Notes: a model not told the origin generated them from the letters alone. A DNA stretch of 59,552 nt from Amarolinea sp964580725 (GCA_964580725.1 CAZOLV010000020.1:1-59552), one strand, 5' to 3'. Shown: positions 1-9,373, numbered from the stretch's first letter. Program-made: numbers and translations.

Positions 1-129
1 CGAGAAGTCTGTCAGGCAAGAAAGTCGCACGACGCACCTGTCAGGTCTCGTGGGGCAAGACCTGACAGGTGCGCCAGCGAGAAGTCTGTCAGGCAAGAAA
101 GTCGCACGGCGCACCTGTCAGGTCTCGTG
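1..129. repeat. Direct repeat pair (52 bp) with embedded 16-bp inverted repeat
   Basis: A 52-bp unit at 1-52 recurs at 78-129 with one mismatch (position 32 versus 109). Between and within the units, 33-48 and 58-73 are perfect reverse complements (16-bp stem, 9-nt loop) built on the near-palindrome ACCTGTCAGGT. It lies upstream of the first gene, and the window edge cuts whatever precedes it. It looks like a dispersed intergenic hairpin repeat; no coding sequence is supported here. Confidence 0.75.
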
Positions 130-182
130 TTTCCCCCCGTTTTATTGAGAAAATACGAGAATCGCATCTCCCTGACCAGCCT

Positions 183-211
183 TTGGCATTTGCCCCCAGA
201 TCGAGTAAAAT
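183..211 (+). promoter_or_regulatory. Promoter of the first gene, probably giving a leaderless mRNA
   Basis: A -35 TTGGCA (183-188) and a -10 TAAAAT (206-211) are separated by 17 nt. The ATG at 219 is only 7 nt beyond the -10 box, so transcription would start at or next to the start codon. No Shine-Dalgarno sequence is visible before this ATG. Confidence 0.6.
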
Positions 212-218
212 CGCCCCC

Positions 219-1898
219 ATGATGCAACCGCGAATTCTGATCATCGGTCTCGACGCCGCCACCTTCTGGCTGATCGAACCCTGGCTACAAGAGCAGAAAC
301 TCCCCAATTTGGCCCGCATCCAGGCGCAGGGCGTACGCGCCGAACTGCGCTCCAGCATTCCCTACGTCAGCGGCCCCGCCTGGGTCTGCTTTGCCACCGG
401 CAAGAATCCTGGCAAGCACGGCTATTTCGACTTTGCCCGGCGCAAAGCGGGCGATTACAGCGTCGAGCTGGTCAACGCCGCCCACGTCATGGCGCCCACA
501 CTCTGGCAACTCCTCAGCGAAGTCGGCCAGCGCGTCATCGTCATGAACTGCCCGGTGACCTACCCGCCCCGGCCGGTCAACGGCGTGCTGGTCGGCGACA
601 TGCTCACCCCCAGTCCCAAGAGTCAGTTCACCTATCCGCCCGAACTGCGCCAGCAGCTCTACGCCGCCGTGCCCGACTACCTGATCGAATCGGCCGAGGC
701 CAGCGCCGACCGTGTGGCCACCAAAGCGACCGTTACCGCCAATGTGCGCCGCGGCACGACCAACCGCGCCCTGGCCACTCGCTTCCTGATGGAAAAAGTG
801 CCCGACTGGGACTTTGCGCATATCGTCTACTCCGAAACCGACCGCATCATGACCTATCTGTGGGACGACATGGACCCCACCCATCCCCGACATGATCCCG
901 CCCTGGCCGCACGTTTTGGCGGCGAGATCGAACATCACTATCGCCAGGCCGACGCCATTCTGGGCGACTTATTGCGCGACGTCGTCGAGCCGGACGGCAA
1001 CACGATCCTCTTCGTCGTCTCTGATCACGGCTTTGGCGGCGTCCATCGTTTCTTCTATCCCAACGTCTGGCTGCAGCAGGAGGGCTATCTGGCACTCAAG
1101 GGCGAACGCGGCAGCGCCGGCGCCCAGGCCATTCGCAGCCTGCGCAGCGTGCTCAAGAGGCTGGGCCTGGCACATCTGGCGCGCCAGACGCTACGCCGCC
1201 TGCTGCCCGGTTGGGGCACCGCCGGCAAACTGCGCGAATTCGCCTTCACAAGCAGCGTGGACTGGAGCCGCACCCGCGCCTTCTGGGCCTCCGACAACGG
1301 CGTGACGATCAACGTGCGCGGGCGCGAGCCGCAAGGCATCGTCGCCCCTGGCGCCGAGTACGAAGCCTTGCGCGACGAAATCAAGGCCCGCCTGCTGGCC
1401 CTGCGCGAACCGGAGACGGGCGAACGGGTCGTCGCCGAAGTCTGGAAGCGTGAAGAAATCTACAGCGGCCCCTACGTTGACTGGAGCCCCGACCTGCGCA
1501 TCGTCTGGCAAGAGTACCCTGCACAAAAACGCACCCATTTCAGCGCCGGCGAGCCGTGGGCCGACGCCCCCTTCGCCTATGCCGGACAAACCGGCGACCA
1601 TGCGCGTGACGGCATCCTCTACGCCTTTGGCCCCGGCGTGCGCCAGGGTGTGCAGCTCCCGCGGCTCGGCATCATGGATCTGGCCCCCACTGTGCTGTGG
1701 CTGCGCGGCTTGCCCGTTCCCGAAGACATGGATGGCCGCGTGCTCACCGAACTCTTCGAGCCAGATTTCGTCGCCAGCCGGCCCGTTCAGCGCGGCGCCG
1801 CCGCCGATCAACTGACCGCCGCCCCGGTCAGCGAACTGAGCGCCGAGGACGAAGAAGCCCTCGCCCAACGTCTGCGTGGTCTGGGCTACATCGGATGA
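219..1898 (+). CDS. Alkaline-phosphatase-superfamily phosphodiesterase/nucleotide pyrophosphatase
   Basis: A 559-aa protein of the type I phosphodiesterase/nucleotide pyrophosphatase branch of the alkaline phosphatase superfamily. The N-terminus has the metal-binding start (ILIIGLDAATF, residues 5-15). The PYVSGPAWVCFATG region carries the likely nucleophile, followed by KNPGKHGYFDF. Later metal ligands appear in VVSDHGFGG and TGDHARDGI. Members cleave phosphate diester or monoester bonds using two metal ions; in glycan clusters they often act on lipid-linked or sugar-linked phosphates, but the substrate here is unknown. The ATG at 219 is preferred over upstream in-frame codons because the promoter lies immediately before it. 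It overlaps the next gene by ATGA. No signal peptide is evident. Confidence 0.85.
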   Translation: MMQPRILIIGLDAATFWLIEPWLQEQKLPNLARIQAQGVRAELRSSIPYVSGPAWVCFATGKNPGKHGYFDFARRKAGDYSVELVNAAHVMAPTLWQLLSEVGQRVIVMNCPVTYPPRPVNGVLVGDMLTPSPKSQFTYPPELRQQLYAAVPDYLIESAEASADRVATKATVTANVRRGTTNRALATRFLMEKVPDWDFAHIVYSETDRIMTYLWDDMDPTHPRHDPALAARFGGEIEHHYRQADAILGDLLRDVVEPDGNTILFVVSDHGFGGVHRFFYPNVWLQQEGYLALKGERGSAGAQAIRSLRSVLKRLGLAHLARQTLRRLLPGWGTAGKLREFAFTSSVDWSRTRAFWASDNGVTINVRGREPQGIVAPGAEYEALRDEIKARLLALREPETGERVVAEVWKREEIYSGPYVDWSPDLRIVWQEYPAQKRTHFSAGEPWADAPFAYAGQTGDHARDGILYAFGPGVRQGVQLPRLGIMDLAPTVLWLRGLPVPEDMDGRVLTELFEPDFVASRPVQRGAAADQLTAAPVSELSAEDEEALAQRLRGLGYIG

Positions 1899-3028
1899 AA
1901 CCGTTCACCGTCGCCATAGACGCCCACATGGTCGGCGAGCGCGAAACCGGCAACGAAACCTACACCCTCAGCCTGATTCGTGCGCTGTTGGCGCTGGCCC
2001 CCGCCGCACGCCAGGACGCCAGTTTCATCCTCTACACCACACACCCCGAACGCCTGCACCCCCGCCTTGATCCAGGCCATGCGGCGCCCATCCGCACCAT
2101 CCGGCCCGCCCCCGCGCCGCTGCGCATTCCGTTTGCCCTGCCCGCCGCAATCCGCCGCGACCGCGCCCGCTTGCTGCACGTCAACTACGTCGCCCCGCCG
2201 CTGGGCGCCTGCCCCCACATCGTCACCGTGCACGACATCTCCTATGATCGCTTCCCCGCCTTCTTCTCCCCGCGTGATCGTTGGATGCTGCGCACCCTCG
2301 TGCCCTTGACCATGCGCCGCGCCGCCGCCGTCATCACCGTGTCGCAGCACGCCCGCCAGGAGATCATCGCACGCTATGGCCTGCCCACAGACAAAGTTGC
2401 CGTGACCTATGAAGCGGCCGGCGAGCAGTTTCGGCCAACCGCCGATCCCTCCCTGCGCCCACGGCTCGACCTGCCCGCCCAAGCGCCCTACTTTCTGGCC
2501 CTGGGCAACCTGCAGCCGCGCAAGAACATCGGGCGCTTGATCGAGGCCTTTGCACAAGCGCGCCAGGCACCAGAGTTGGCCGATGTGCATCTCGTCGTTG
2601 CCGGCAAGGCTCTCTGGCGCGAGTCCGAAATCTACGCCGCCGTGTGGCAGGCCGGTTTGACCGGCGCCGTCCATTTTCCCGGCTACATCGCCGAGGCCGA
2701 CCTGCCCGCCCTCTACAGCAGCGCCCTGGCCTTCGTCTACCCCTCGCTCTATGAAGGCTTTGGTCTGCCGCCCCTGGAAGCCATGGCCTGCGGCGCGCCC
2801 GTCATCTGCGCCAACGTCGCCTCCCTGCCCGAAGTGGTGGGCGACGCCGCCTTGACCGTCGCACCGACCGACGTGCCCGCCCTGGCCGCCGCCTTGCGCC
2901 AAGTCGCCGCCTCGCCGGCATTGCGCATGCAGTTGCGCCAGCGAGGAGAGGCGCGCGCCGCCCAGTTTAGCTGGCGCCGCTGCGCCGAACAGACCCTGGA
3001 AATCTATCGCCAGGCTGCTGCAGGTTGA
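1895..3028 (+). CDS. Glycosyltransferase family 4 protein
   Basis: A 377-aa retaining GT-B glycosyltransferase. The N-terminal half starts MKPFTVAIDAHMVGERETGN and contains HDISYDRFP, typical of the acceptor side. The C-terminal GT4 domain (from about residue 190) has LALGNLQPRKNI for the nucleotide-sugar site. Its E-x7-E motif lies in YPSLYEGFGLPPLEAMACG. It would transfer a sugar from a nucleotide-sugar donor, probably at the cytoplasmic membrane, in polysaccharide assembly. The start overlaps the upstream stop (ATGA), so the two are translationally coupled. Donor and acceptor cannot be told from sequence. Confidence 0.9.
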   Translation: MKPFTVAIDAHMVGERETGNETYTLSLIRALLALAPAARQDASFILYTTHPERLHPRLDPGHAAPIRTIRPAPAPLRIPFALPAAIRRDRARLLHVNYVAPPLGACPHIVTVHDISYDRFPAFFSPRDRWMLRTLVPLTMRRAAAVITVSQHARQEIIARYGLPTDKVAVTYEAAGEQFRPTADPSLRPRLDLPAQAPYFLALGNLQPRKNIGRLIEAFAQARQAPELADVHLVVAGKALWRESEIYAAVWQAGLTGAVHFPGYIAEADLPALYSSALAFVYPSLYEGFGLPPLEAMACGAPVICANVASLPEVVGDAALTVAPTDVPALAAALRQVAASPALRMQLRQRGEARAAQFSWRRCAEQTLEIYRQAAAG

Positions 3029-3034
3029 ACCGCC

Positions 3035-5020
3035 ATGCAACACAGCAGTGAACGCCCATCCGCCTGCGGCCTGGCCGCCATCACCCGGCGTGATTTCCTC
3101 AAGTTCAGCGCCCTGATCGCCCTGGACAGTCTACTGCTTGGGCGCGCCCTGGCCTCGGCTCGCGTCGAAGCCGATCTTCTGGCCGAAACGCCCACGCCAA
3201 ACGCCGACGGCGAAGGCAGCCTGACCATCTCGCCCGATGAAGGGCTGGTCGTCATGCACCACTACACCCTGCGCGTCAAATTCGTCGTTGGCCCGCATGG
3301 CATGAAGACCGGCGGGCGTTTTCGCTTCATCATCCCGCCCGGTCTACCGCCCAACGCCTGGTGGTCGCCGCCGCAAGTCACCGCGCCGCAAGGCCCTGGC
3401 TTCACCACGGCAACCTGGCAGAGTCGCGCCCCGGCGCGCATCAAGCTGGAACAACTGCCGCGCGGCCTGCATATCCTCGTGGCCGACGGCGAACTGCACG
3501 AAAACGACGTCATCACACTCACCTATGGCGATACCCGGCGCGGCTCGCCGGGCGCACGTGTGCAGCGCACCGCTGCCGCCGGCGTCCTCTTTCACGTCGC
3601 CTCCGACGCCGACGGCGACGGTCAATTTCGCCTGCTGCGCTCCGTTCCCACACTGACCATCGCCCCCGGCGTGCCGGCTGCGCTTTACCTGGTCGGCCCC
3701 TCGCAGGCACAGCGCGGCCAGCCCGTGAGCGTGCGCCTGGCCGTGCTGGACGCCTATCGGAACGTCGCCGTGACCTTCCAGGGCACCGTCCGCGTGCGCA
3801 GCCGCGGCGTCAAGGCTACCGCGCCAACCCCGTTGCAGTTCACCAGCGCCGATCGCGGCGTCAAGACCTTCGACATCACCGCGCACGACACCGGCGCGCT
3901 CACTTTGGAAGCGACCGGCCTCGCCGGTTTGAGCGGCGCCAGTAACCCCATCGTCGTGCTGGATCAGGCGCCCTCTCTGACGCTGCTGTGGGGCGACCTG
4001 CACGGTCACACCGCCCGTTCGGACGGCGGCGGCGCGCCGGCCGACTACTACCGCTATGCCCGCGATGTGGTGGGTTTGGATTTTGCCGCCCTGACCGATC
4101 ATGATGACATGCTCGACGAACCGGAATGGACCGAGTCGAAGCGCGTGACCAACGAGTTCGATGCGCCTGGCCGCTTTTCCACGCTCATCGCGTACGAATG
4201 GACGCATTGGGTGCATGGCCATCGCTGCGTCTACTTCGCCGGCGACGACGCGCCAATCTTCCGTCGCACGGCCGTGGACACATCCACCCCGGCCGGGCTG
4301 TGGGCGGCACTGCGCGCCAGCGGCGCCGCCGTCATGACCATTGCACATCACACCCGCGGCCTGCGTGGAACCTTCGACGGCGGTCACGCCGAAATTGACT
4401 GGCGCGCCTTCCCCCCGCCGCCCGATCTGGAGCGGCTGGTCGAAACCTACTCGATCCACGGGCATTGCGAAAACGAGGCGCTTGCCGGCCTCGATTTCGA
4501 GGGGCGCAAGGGGTATGTGCAGGACGCCCTGCGCCAGGGGCTGCGCCTGGGCCTGATGGCCAGCGGCGACGATCACAGCGGGCATCCGGGCTTTGGCCCT
4601 GGCGCGCAGGGCGAGCCGGCCGGGCTGATCGGCGTCTACGTGCGCGCCAACACGCGTGCGGCGATCTGGGAAGCATTACAGGCGCGGCGGGTCATCGGCT
4701 CGACCGGCGCACGCATCGTGCTCGACTTCAGCGCCAACGGACAGCCGATGGGCGCCGAGATCACGCTTGACACCGGCGCGCCTGGCCCGCGTCTGACCGC
4801 CGAGGCCTGGGGCGCAGGGCCGCTGGCCCGCTTCGAACTACTGCGCGACGCCGCCGTCATCTTCGCAGCGACGCTGGACGGGTCGGCGCACGCCGTGTTG
4901 CAGACGACCGATGACCGCCCAACCGCCGCTGTCCATTCATATTATGTGCGTGTGACCCAGAAAGATGGTCACATGGCCTGGGCGGGACCAATTTGGATTG
5001 CGCGCCGCGTCCCATCTTGA
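3035..5020 (+). CDS. Tat-exported CehA/McbA-like PHP-domain metallohydrolase
   Basis: A 661-aa protein. A twin-arginine signal (TRRDFLK, residues 17-23, followed by a hydrophobic stretch) predicts folded export. Residues about 45-310 look like beta-sandwich material. From about residue 322 a PHP-type metal centre is visible: GDLHGHTARSDGG (HxH), LTDHDD, HHTRG and GDDHSGHPG. This is the CehA/McbA (DUF3604-like) arrangement; characterised members hydrolyse carbamate esters, but most are uncharacterised. It lies 6 nt after the GT4 gene and before another glycosyltransferase, so a role on an exported glycan or lipid is plausible but inferred. A C-terminal domain of about 100 residues follows the catalytic part. 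Confidence 0.82.
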   Translation: MQHSSERPSACGLAAITRRDFLKFSALIALDSLLLGRALASARVEADLLAETPTPNADGEGSLTISPDEGLVVMHHYTLRVKFVVGPHGMKTGGRFRFIIPPGLPPNAWWSPPQVTAPQGPGFTTATWQSRAPARIKLEQLPRGLHILVADGELHENDVITLTYGDTRRGSPGARVQRTAAAGVLFHVASDADGDGQFRLLRSVPTLTIAPGVPAALYLVGPSQAQRGQPVSVRLAVLDAYRNVAVTFQGTVRVRSRGVKATAPTPLQFTSADRGVKTFDITAHDTGALTLEATGLAGLSGASNPIVVLDQAPSLTLLWGDLHGHTARSDGGGAPADYYRYARDVVGLDFAALTDHDDMLDEPEWTESKRVTNEFDAPGRFSTLIAYEWTHWVHGHRCVYFAGDDAPIFRRTAVDTSTPAGLWAALRASGAAVMTIAHHTRGLRGTFDGGHAEIDWRAFPPPPDLERLVETYSIHGHCENEALAGLDFEGRKGYVQDALRQGLRLGLMASGDDHSGHPGFGPGAQGEPAGLIGVYVRANTRAAIWEALQARRVIGSTGARIVLDFSANGQPMGAEITLDTGAPGPRLTAEAWGAGPLARFELLRDAAVIFAATLDGSAHAVLQTTDDRPTAAVHSYYVRVTQKDGHMAWAGPIWIARRVPS

Positions 5021-5045
5021 CGAAGAGCCAACCTGATGGCAAAAT
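5017..5045 (+). promoter_or_regulatory. Candidate promoter before the second glycosyltransferase
   Basis: TTGACG (5017-5022) and CAAAAT (5040-5045) are 17 nt apart. They overlap the end of the preceding gene and lie 43 nt before the ATG at 5089. The -10 box matches the consensus at four of six positions. Confidence 0.4.
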
Positions 5046-5088
5046 AGCGGAGACTTTTTGGGGTGAGCTTCAGCAAGGTGTGCAAACG

Positions 5089-6216
5089 ATGAAAATTGCC
5101 ATGCTCGGCACGCGCGGCGTACCGGCGAGCTACAGCGGATTCGAAACCTGCGTCGAACAGCTGGGCAGCCGCCTGGTCGAGCGCGGACATGACGTGACGG
5201 TCTACTGTCGCAGTCATCATGTCAGCTATGACAAACCGGCGTACCGCGGCATGCGCCTTGTCAAGCTGCCCACCGTGCAGAACAAATATCTGGACACGAT
5301 CGTTCATTCGTTCCTTTCCAGCCTGCATGCGCTCGGACAGGGATACGATATCGTACTCTACTTCATTGCCGGTAACAGCCTTGTCACCTGGATTCCCCGC
5401 CTGGTCGGGCAGACCACCATCCTCAATGTGGATGGTCTCGACTGGAAGCGCGCCAAGTGGCCTCCGCTTGCCAAGCGTTATCTTCAGTTCGCCGAACGCA
5501 TGGCCACCGTGCTGCCCAACGCCTTCCTGACCGACAGTCGCGTCGTGCAGCAGTTCTACCGCGACGCCTATGGGGCCAATTCGCCCTATATCGCCTATGG
5601 CGCCGAACTGCCCAAACGGGCGCCTGGCCCGCAGTTGGCGCAGTGGGGACTGGAAGCGCGCCGTTACGTCTTGTTCGTGGGGCGCCTGGTGCCAGAAAAC
5701 TGCGCCGATCACCTGGTGCAGGCCTTCCAAACTCTGCACACCGACATGAAGTGCGTCATCGTGGGAGATGCACCCTACGCCGAGGATTACATCGCACGCC
5801 TCAAAGCAGTGCAGGACCCACGCATCATCTTCACCGGTTACTGTTTTGGTGAAGGTTATTGGGAATTGGCGTCCAACGCCTATCTCTTCGTCGAAACCTC
5901 GGGTGTCGGCGGCACCCACCCCGCGCTGGTCGAGGCCATGGCCTTCGGCAACTGCGTGATTGCGCACGCCACCGCCGAGAATGCCGAAACGGTTGACAAC
6001 GCCGGCTTCGTCTACGACGGCCAGCAGGGGGCCGCGGCGCTAACACCGCTTTTGCAGCGGCTCCTGGACGACCCTGCGCTGGTCAGCGAGTACCGGCAGC
6101 GCGCCGCGACGCGCGCCGCCGCCTGCTACAGTTGGGAGACCGTCACCGACGAGTACGAAGCGTTGTTCAACAGACTGCGCCCCCCGCGGCCAGCGCCCGC
6201 CGTCAACCGGCGCTAA
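5089..6216 (+). CDS. Glycosyltransferase with DUF1972 N-terminal domain (rhamnosyltransferase-like)
   Basis: A 375-aa GT-B enzyme. The N-terminus MKIAMLGTRGVPASYSGFET is the DUF1972 signature found in Cps2F/RgpA-type glycosyltransferases that start or extend cell-wall rhamnan and capsule chains. The C-terminal half has LFVGRLVPENCADHLVQAF. The acceptor/donor loop SGVGGTHPALVEAMAFG stands in place of the usual EGFGLPPLEA. The ATG at 5089 is chosen because the DUF1972 domain starts exactly there, although the frame is open upstream to 4993. It probably adds an early sugar to the glycan whose first sugar-phosphate is loaded by the next gene. Confidence 0.87.
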   Translation: MKIAMLGTRGVPASYSGFETCVEQLGSRLVERGHDVTVYCRSHHVSYDKPAYRGMRLVKLPTVQNKYLDTIVHSFLSSLHALGQGYDIVLYFIAGNSLVTWIPRLVGQTTILNVDGLDWKRAKWPPLAKRYLQFAERMATVLPNAFLTDSRVVQQFYRDAYGANSPYIAYGAELPKRAPGPQLAQWGLEARRYVLFVGRLVPENCADHLVQAFQTLHTDMKCVIVGDAPYAEDYIARLKAVQDPRIIFTGYCFGEGYWELASNAYLFVETSGVGGTHPALVEAMAFGNCVIAHATAENAETVDNAGFVYDGQQGAAALTPLLQRLLDDPALVSEYRQRAATRAAACYSWETVTDEYEALFNRLRPPRPAPAVNRR

Positions 6217-6273
6217 CGACTGTTTTGGGCGCTAGACCCGCGTGGTCCCGTCGCCTGCACGCACGGAGACACT

Positions 6274-7689
6274 ATGCGACGCTACTATCAATCGAAATAC
6301 ACCTTCTTTCTGGCGGCAGCCGATGTGGTGCTGACCTGCCTGGCGCTCTTTCTGGCCAGCCAGGCGCGCCTTCTCCTGCCTTATGGCGTGCCCCTGAGCG
6401 AAAAGATGGTCACGCTGCCCCCACTCGTCTACGGCGCAGCGCTCATCATCTGGGGCGTCAATTTCATCCTCTTGTCGGTCTATGACCGCCAGCGCATGTT
6501 GCGTTTCATGGACGAGGCGCAGCGCCTGAGCGCCGCCATCGCCCTGTCCAACCTGGTTCTGGCCGGCCTGCTCTATTTTACCTTTCGTGATGTGCCGCGC
6601 CTCCTCTTTGTCTACTTCGTCGTGGCCGACATCGTGCTGCTCATCGGTCTGCGCATCGGCTTGCGCATCGGCTTTCGCATCGTCGGCGCACGCCGCCTGC
6701 CGGAAGTGCGCGTGCTGATCGTCGGCGCCGGCAAGGTGGGCCGGCAGGTCGCACAGCAGATTCAGGCACAGGCCTGGACCGGCCTGACCCTCATCGGCTT
6801 TCTCGATGATGACCCCGCCAAGCAGGACAGCCAGCCCGAAGGTGCGCCGATCCTCGGCCCGCTCTCTGCCGCCAGCCGCGTGGTGACGCAGCAGCGCATT
6901 GACGAAGTGGTGCTGGCTCTGCCCCTGCGCGCCCATGGCCCGCTGCAAGACCTGGTGCTCTCTCTACAAACTCATCCCGTGCGCGTACGCGTCGTGCCCG
7001 ATTTCTTCGATCTCGCCATTTTCCGCGCCACCATCGAAGATTTCGGCGGCATTCCCTTGATTGGCCTGCGCGACCCGGCCATTGACGGCTATCATCGCGT
7101 CATCAAGCGCGTCTTCGATCTGGGCATCGGCATCGTTGGTCTGATCTTTGCTCTGCCCTTGATGCTGCTGACGGCGCTGGCCATCAAGCTCGAATCGCCC
7201 GGCCCCGTGCTGTTCAAGCAGCAGCGCGTGGGTGAAAACGGGCGGCTGTTCACCATGTTCAAGTTCCGCTCGATGGTCGTCAACGCCGAAAAACTCCAGG
7301 CTGAGGCGCTCAAGACGACAGAGAGTGGCGTTGTGCTGCACAAACGGCCCAATGATCCGCGCGTCACCCGTGTGGGGCGCTTCATCCGCCGCACCAGCCT
7401 GGACGAACTGCCGCAGCTCTTCAATGTCCTCAAAGGCGATATGAGTCTGGTAGGGCCGCGCCCCGAACTGCCCTTCCTCGTCGAGCGTTACGAACGTTGG
7501 CAGCGCCAGCGTTTCGCCGTGCCGCCCGGCATGACCGGCTGGTGGCAGGTCAACGGCCGCGGCGAAAAGCTCATGCACCTGCACACCGAAGACGACCTGT
7601 ACTACATCCAGAACTACTCGCCGCTACTCGATATCCAGATTCTCTGGCGCACCGTCGGCGTCGTCCTGCGCGGCCGCGGCGCCTACTGA
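6274..7689 (+). CDS. Polyprenyl glycosylphosphotransferase (WcaJ/WbaP-type initiating enzyme)
   Basis: A 471-aa membrane enzyme that transfers a sugar-1-phosphate from a nucleotide sugar to undecaprenyl phosphate, the first committed step of exopolysaccharide synthesis. Four membrane segments lie within residues about 10-130. A Rossmann-like domain follows (VLIVGAGKVGRQVAQQIQ, about 148-165). The bacterial sugar-transferase domain occupies about 273-471, with a re-entrant helix after VIKRVFDLGIGIVGL, then SPGPVLFKQQRVG, FKFRSM, RRTSLDELPQLFNVLKGDMS and VGPRPELPFL. It ends in RGRGAY, as is usual for this family. It is the last gene of the glycan block before a new promoter. Confidence 0.93.
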   Translation: MRRYYQSKYTFFLAAADVVLTCLALFLASQARLLLPYGVPLSEKMVTLPPLVYGAALIIWGVNFILLSVYDRQRMLRFMDEAQRLSAAIALSNLVLAGLLYFTFRDVPRLLFVYFVVADIVLLIGLRIGLRIGFRIVGARRLPEVRVLIVGAGKVGRQVAQQIQAQAWTGLTLIGFLDDDPAKQDSQPEGAPILGPLSAASRVVTQQRIDEVVLALPLRAHGPLQDLVLSLQTHPVRVRVVPDFFDLAIFRATIEDFGGIPLIGLRDPAIDGYHRVIKRVFDLGIGIVGLIFALPLMLLTALAIKLESPGPVLFKQQRVGENGRLFTMFKFRSMVVNAEKLQAEALKTTESGVVLHKRPNDPRVTRVGRFIRRTSLDELPQLFNVLKGDMSLVGPRPELPFLVERYERWQRQRFAVPPGMTGWWQVNGRGEKLMHLHTEDDLYYIQNYSPLLDIQILWRTVGVVLRGRGAY

Positions 7690-7756
7690 ACTGGCGTGAG
7701 CTTGCGGAAACTCACAGTTGCAGCCGCCAAAGCGCAAGGATTACCCAAACGAAGTA

Positions 7757-7785
7757 TTGCCATTCGCCCTGTTCGGTGCTAAGAT
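7757..7785 (+). promoter_or_regulatory. Promoter of the secreted-protein gene
   Basis: TTGCCA (7757-7762) and TAAGAT (7780-7785) are separated by 17 nt in the 168-nt gap after the glycosylphosphotransferase gene. A Shine-Dalgarno AGGAGG follows at about 7842-7847, before the ATG at 7858. Confidence 0.6.
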
Positions 7786-7857
7786 GGCCCCGTTCGATAC
7801 GAAACAAGGCGTCAATGACGCGCGATTTTCGCTGATAAAGCAGGAGGAAACTCAACG

Positions 7858-9339
7858 ATGAAACGATCACGTCTTATGATGGTGTTCAGCCTGGTGCTGA
7901 CGCTGGCCATGCTGGCTACGCCGGCTTTTGCTGCTGACCCCAACCCCGGTTCGGGCAGCGCCGATGTCACCGTGATGAACGCCGACACCAACACGGGCGG
8001 CAGCCCAGCGACTGTGCTGGCGCAGTATTACAGCCAGGCCGGCACCCTCTCCAACACGCGCCAGCAGAACGTGGCGCCGCTTGGCTCCTATCAGTTCCGC
8101 GCCGCCGATTCTGGTTTGCCGGACAACTGGGTGGGCGCCATGGTTCTTTCCGCCAGCACCGAACTGGCCGCCACCGCCACCATTCAGTGGAGCGGCGGCT
8201 CGGCCGGCGATGGCGTCGAAGCTGACTCTTACTCCGGCTTTGCCAGCGGCTCCAATCGCATGAACGTGCCGTTCGCCGTCTACGCTCCCAACGCCCAGTA
8301 CACCGTTTTCTCGGTGCAGAACACCGAAAGCGCCACGACGGCCAACATCACCATGAAGTATTACAACCGTGCCGGCAATCTGGATGCAACCATCACCGAC
8401 AGCATCCCGCCCAACGGTCAGAAGATGTATGACCTGCACACGCCGGGCGCCAAGATTCCGGTGTGGGGCAATATCCCGTACTTCCAGTCGAACGGCAACT
8501 GGACTGGCGCCGTTGTCGTCGAAACCGCCAGCGCCGATCAGAAGATCGCCGCTGTGGCCAATAACTTCTGGCCGCGCTACAACGTCGCCTTCAACGCCGC
8601 CAGCCGCGGCGCCCGCAAGCTGTTCGTGCCTTCGGTCGAGCGACGCTACACCAACCCCAACACCGATGCGGGCTGGCTCGGCTTCAGCGTTACCATCGTG
8701 CAGAACCTGGGCAGCAGCGCCACCAATGTCACGCTCAAGTACATCAACAAGGACACCCAGAACATTGACCTGACGCTTGGCCCCATCTCGTTGGGCGCTG
8801 GCGTCGCCGTCGGTTGTAACACCCGGTCGGGCGGCAACGGTTGCACCGCTTCTGCCACCTACAACGCGCTCGGCTCCGGCTGGGTCGGTTCGGTCATCGT
8901 CGAAAGCACGTCGCAGGATGTCGCCGCGATTTCCTACTCGCTGCGCCCACGTGACAACGAAGCAGGCGCCTACACCGCCGCCGATTCGTCCAACGCTGGC
9001 AACAACACCTTCCTGCCCGAAGTGTACCAGATTGGCGGCAGCGGCGACGCCCGCACGCTCTGGTCGCTGCTGCGTCTGCAGAACGTCTCCGGCAACAGCG
9101 CCACCGTCCAGGTGCGCTTCATCAACCGCGACGGTACGATCGTCAACTCAGCTACCCAGAACATCTCGATCGCTGGCGAGAAGTCCTACAACTTCAACCT
9201 GCGCACCGACTCTCCCGTCAATCTGGGCGGCAACTGGTCGGGCGGCGTCCATATCAGCTCCAACCAGCCGCTGGCCGTCGTCGTCGAAAACCTGTGGGGC
9301 CTGACCAAGCTCGCAGCCTACAACGGCTACAGCCGCTAA
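7858..9339 (+). CDS. Secreted protein of unknown function with repeated beta-rich modules
   Basis: A 493-aa protein with a Sec signal peptide (MKRSRLMMVFSLVLTLAMLA, cleavage predicted near TPAFA-AD, about residue 24). The mature part is rich in Asn, Thr, Ser and Gly and has at least three related modules. Each has a strand pattern like VTLKYINKDTQNIDL or ATVQVRFINRDGTIV, followed by a GNWTGAVVVE / GSGWVGSVIVE / GNWSGGVHIS motif and a closing segment like AAVANNFW, AAISYSL or AVVVENLW. This suggests tandem beta-sandwich domains exposed at the cell surface or released. It has a strong ribosome-binding site, its own promoter and a terminator. I do not recognise the family; adhesion or matrix roles would be guesses based on its place next to the glycan genes. 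Confidence 0.8.
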   Translation: MKRSRLMMVFSLVLTLAMLATPAFAADPNPGSGSADVTVMNADTNTGGSPATVLAQYYSQAGTLSNTRQQNVAPLGSYQFRAADSGLPDNWVGAMVLSASTELAATATIQWSGGSAGDGVEADSYSGFASGSNRMNVPFAVYAPNAQYTVFSVQNTESATTANITMKYYNRAGNLDATITDSIPPNGQKMYDLHTPGAKIPVWGNIPYFQSNGNWTGAVVVETASADQKIAAVANNFWPRYNVAFNAASRGARKLFVPSVERRYTNPNTDAGWLGFSVTIVQNLGSSATNVTLKYINKDTQNIDLTLGPISLGAGVAVGCNTRSGGNGCTASATYNALGSGWVGSVIVESTSQDVAAISYSLRPRDNEAGAYTAADSSNAGNNTFLPEVYQIGGSGDARTLWSLLRLQNVSGNSATVQVRFINRDGTIVNSATQNISIAGEKSYNFNLRTDSPVNLGGNWSGGVHISSNQPLAVVVENLWGLTKLAAYNGYSR

Positions 9340-9373
9340 CGCCTTCTACCCCCCCCCGTGACACTCACACTGG

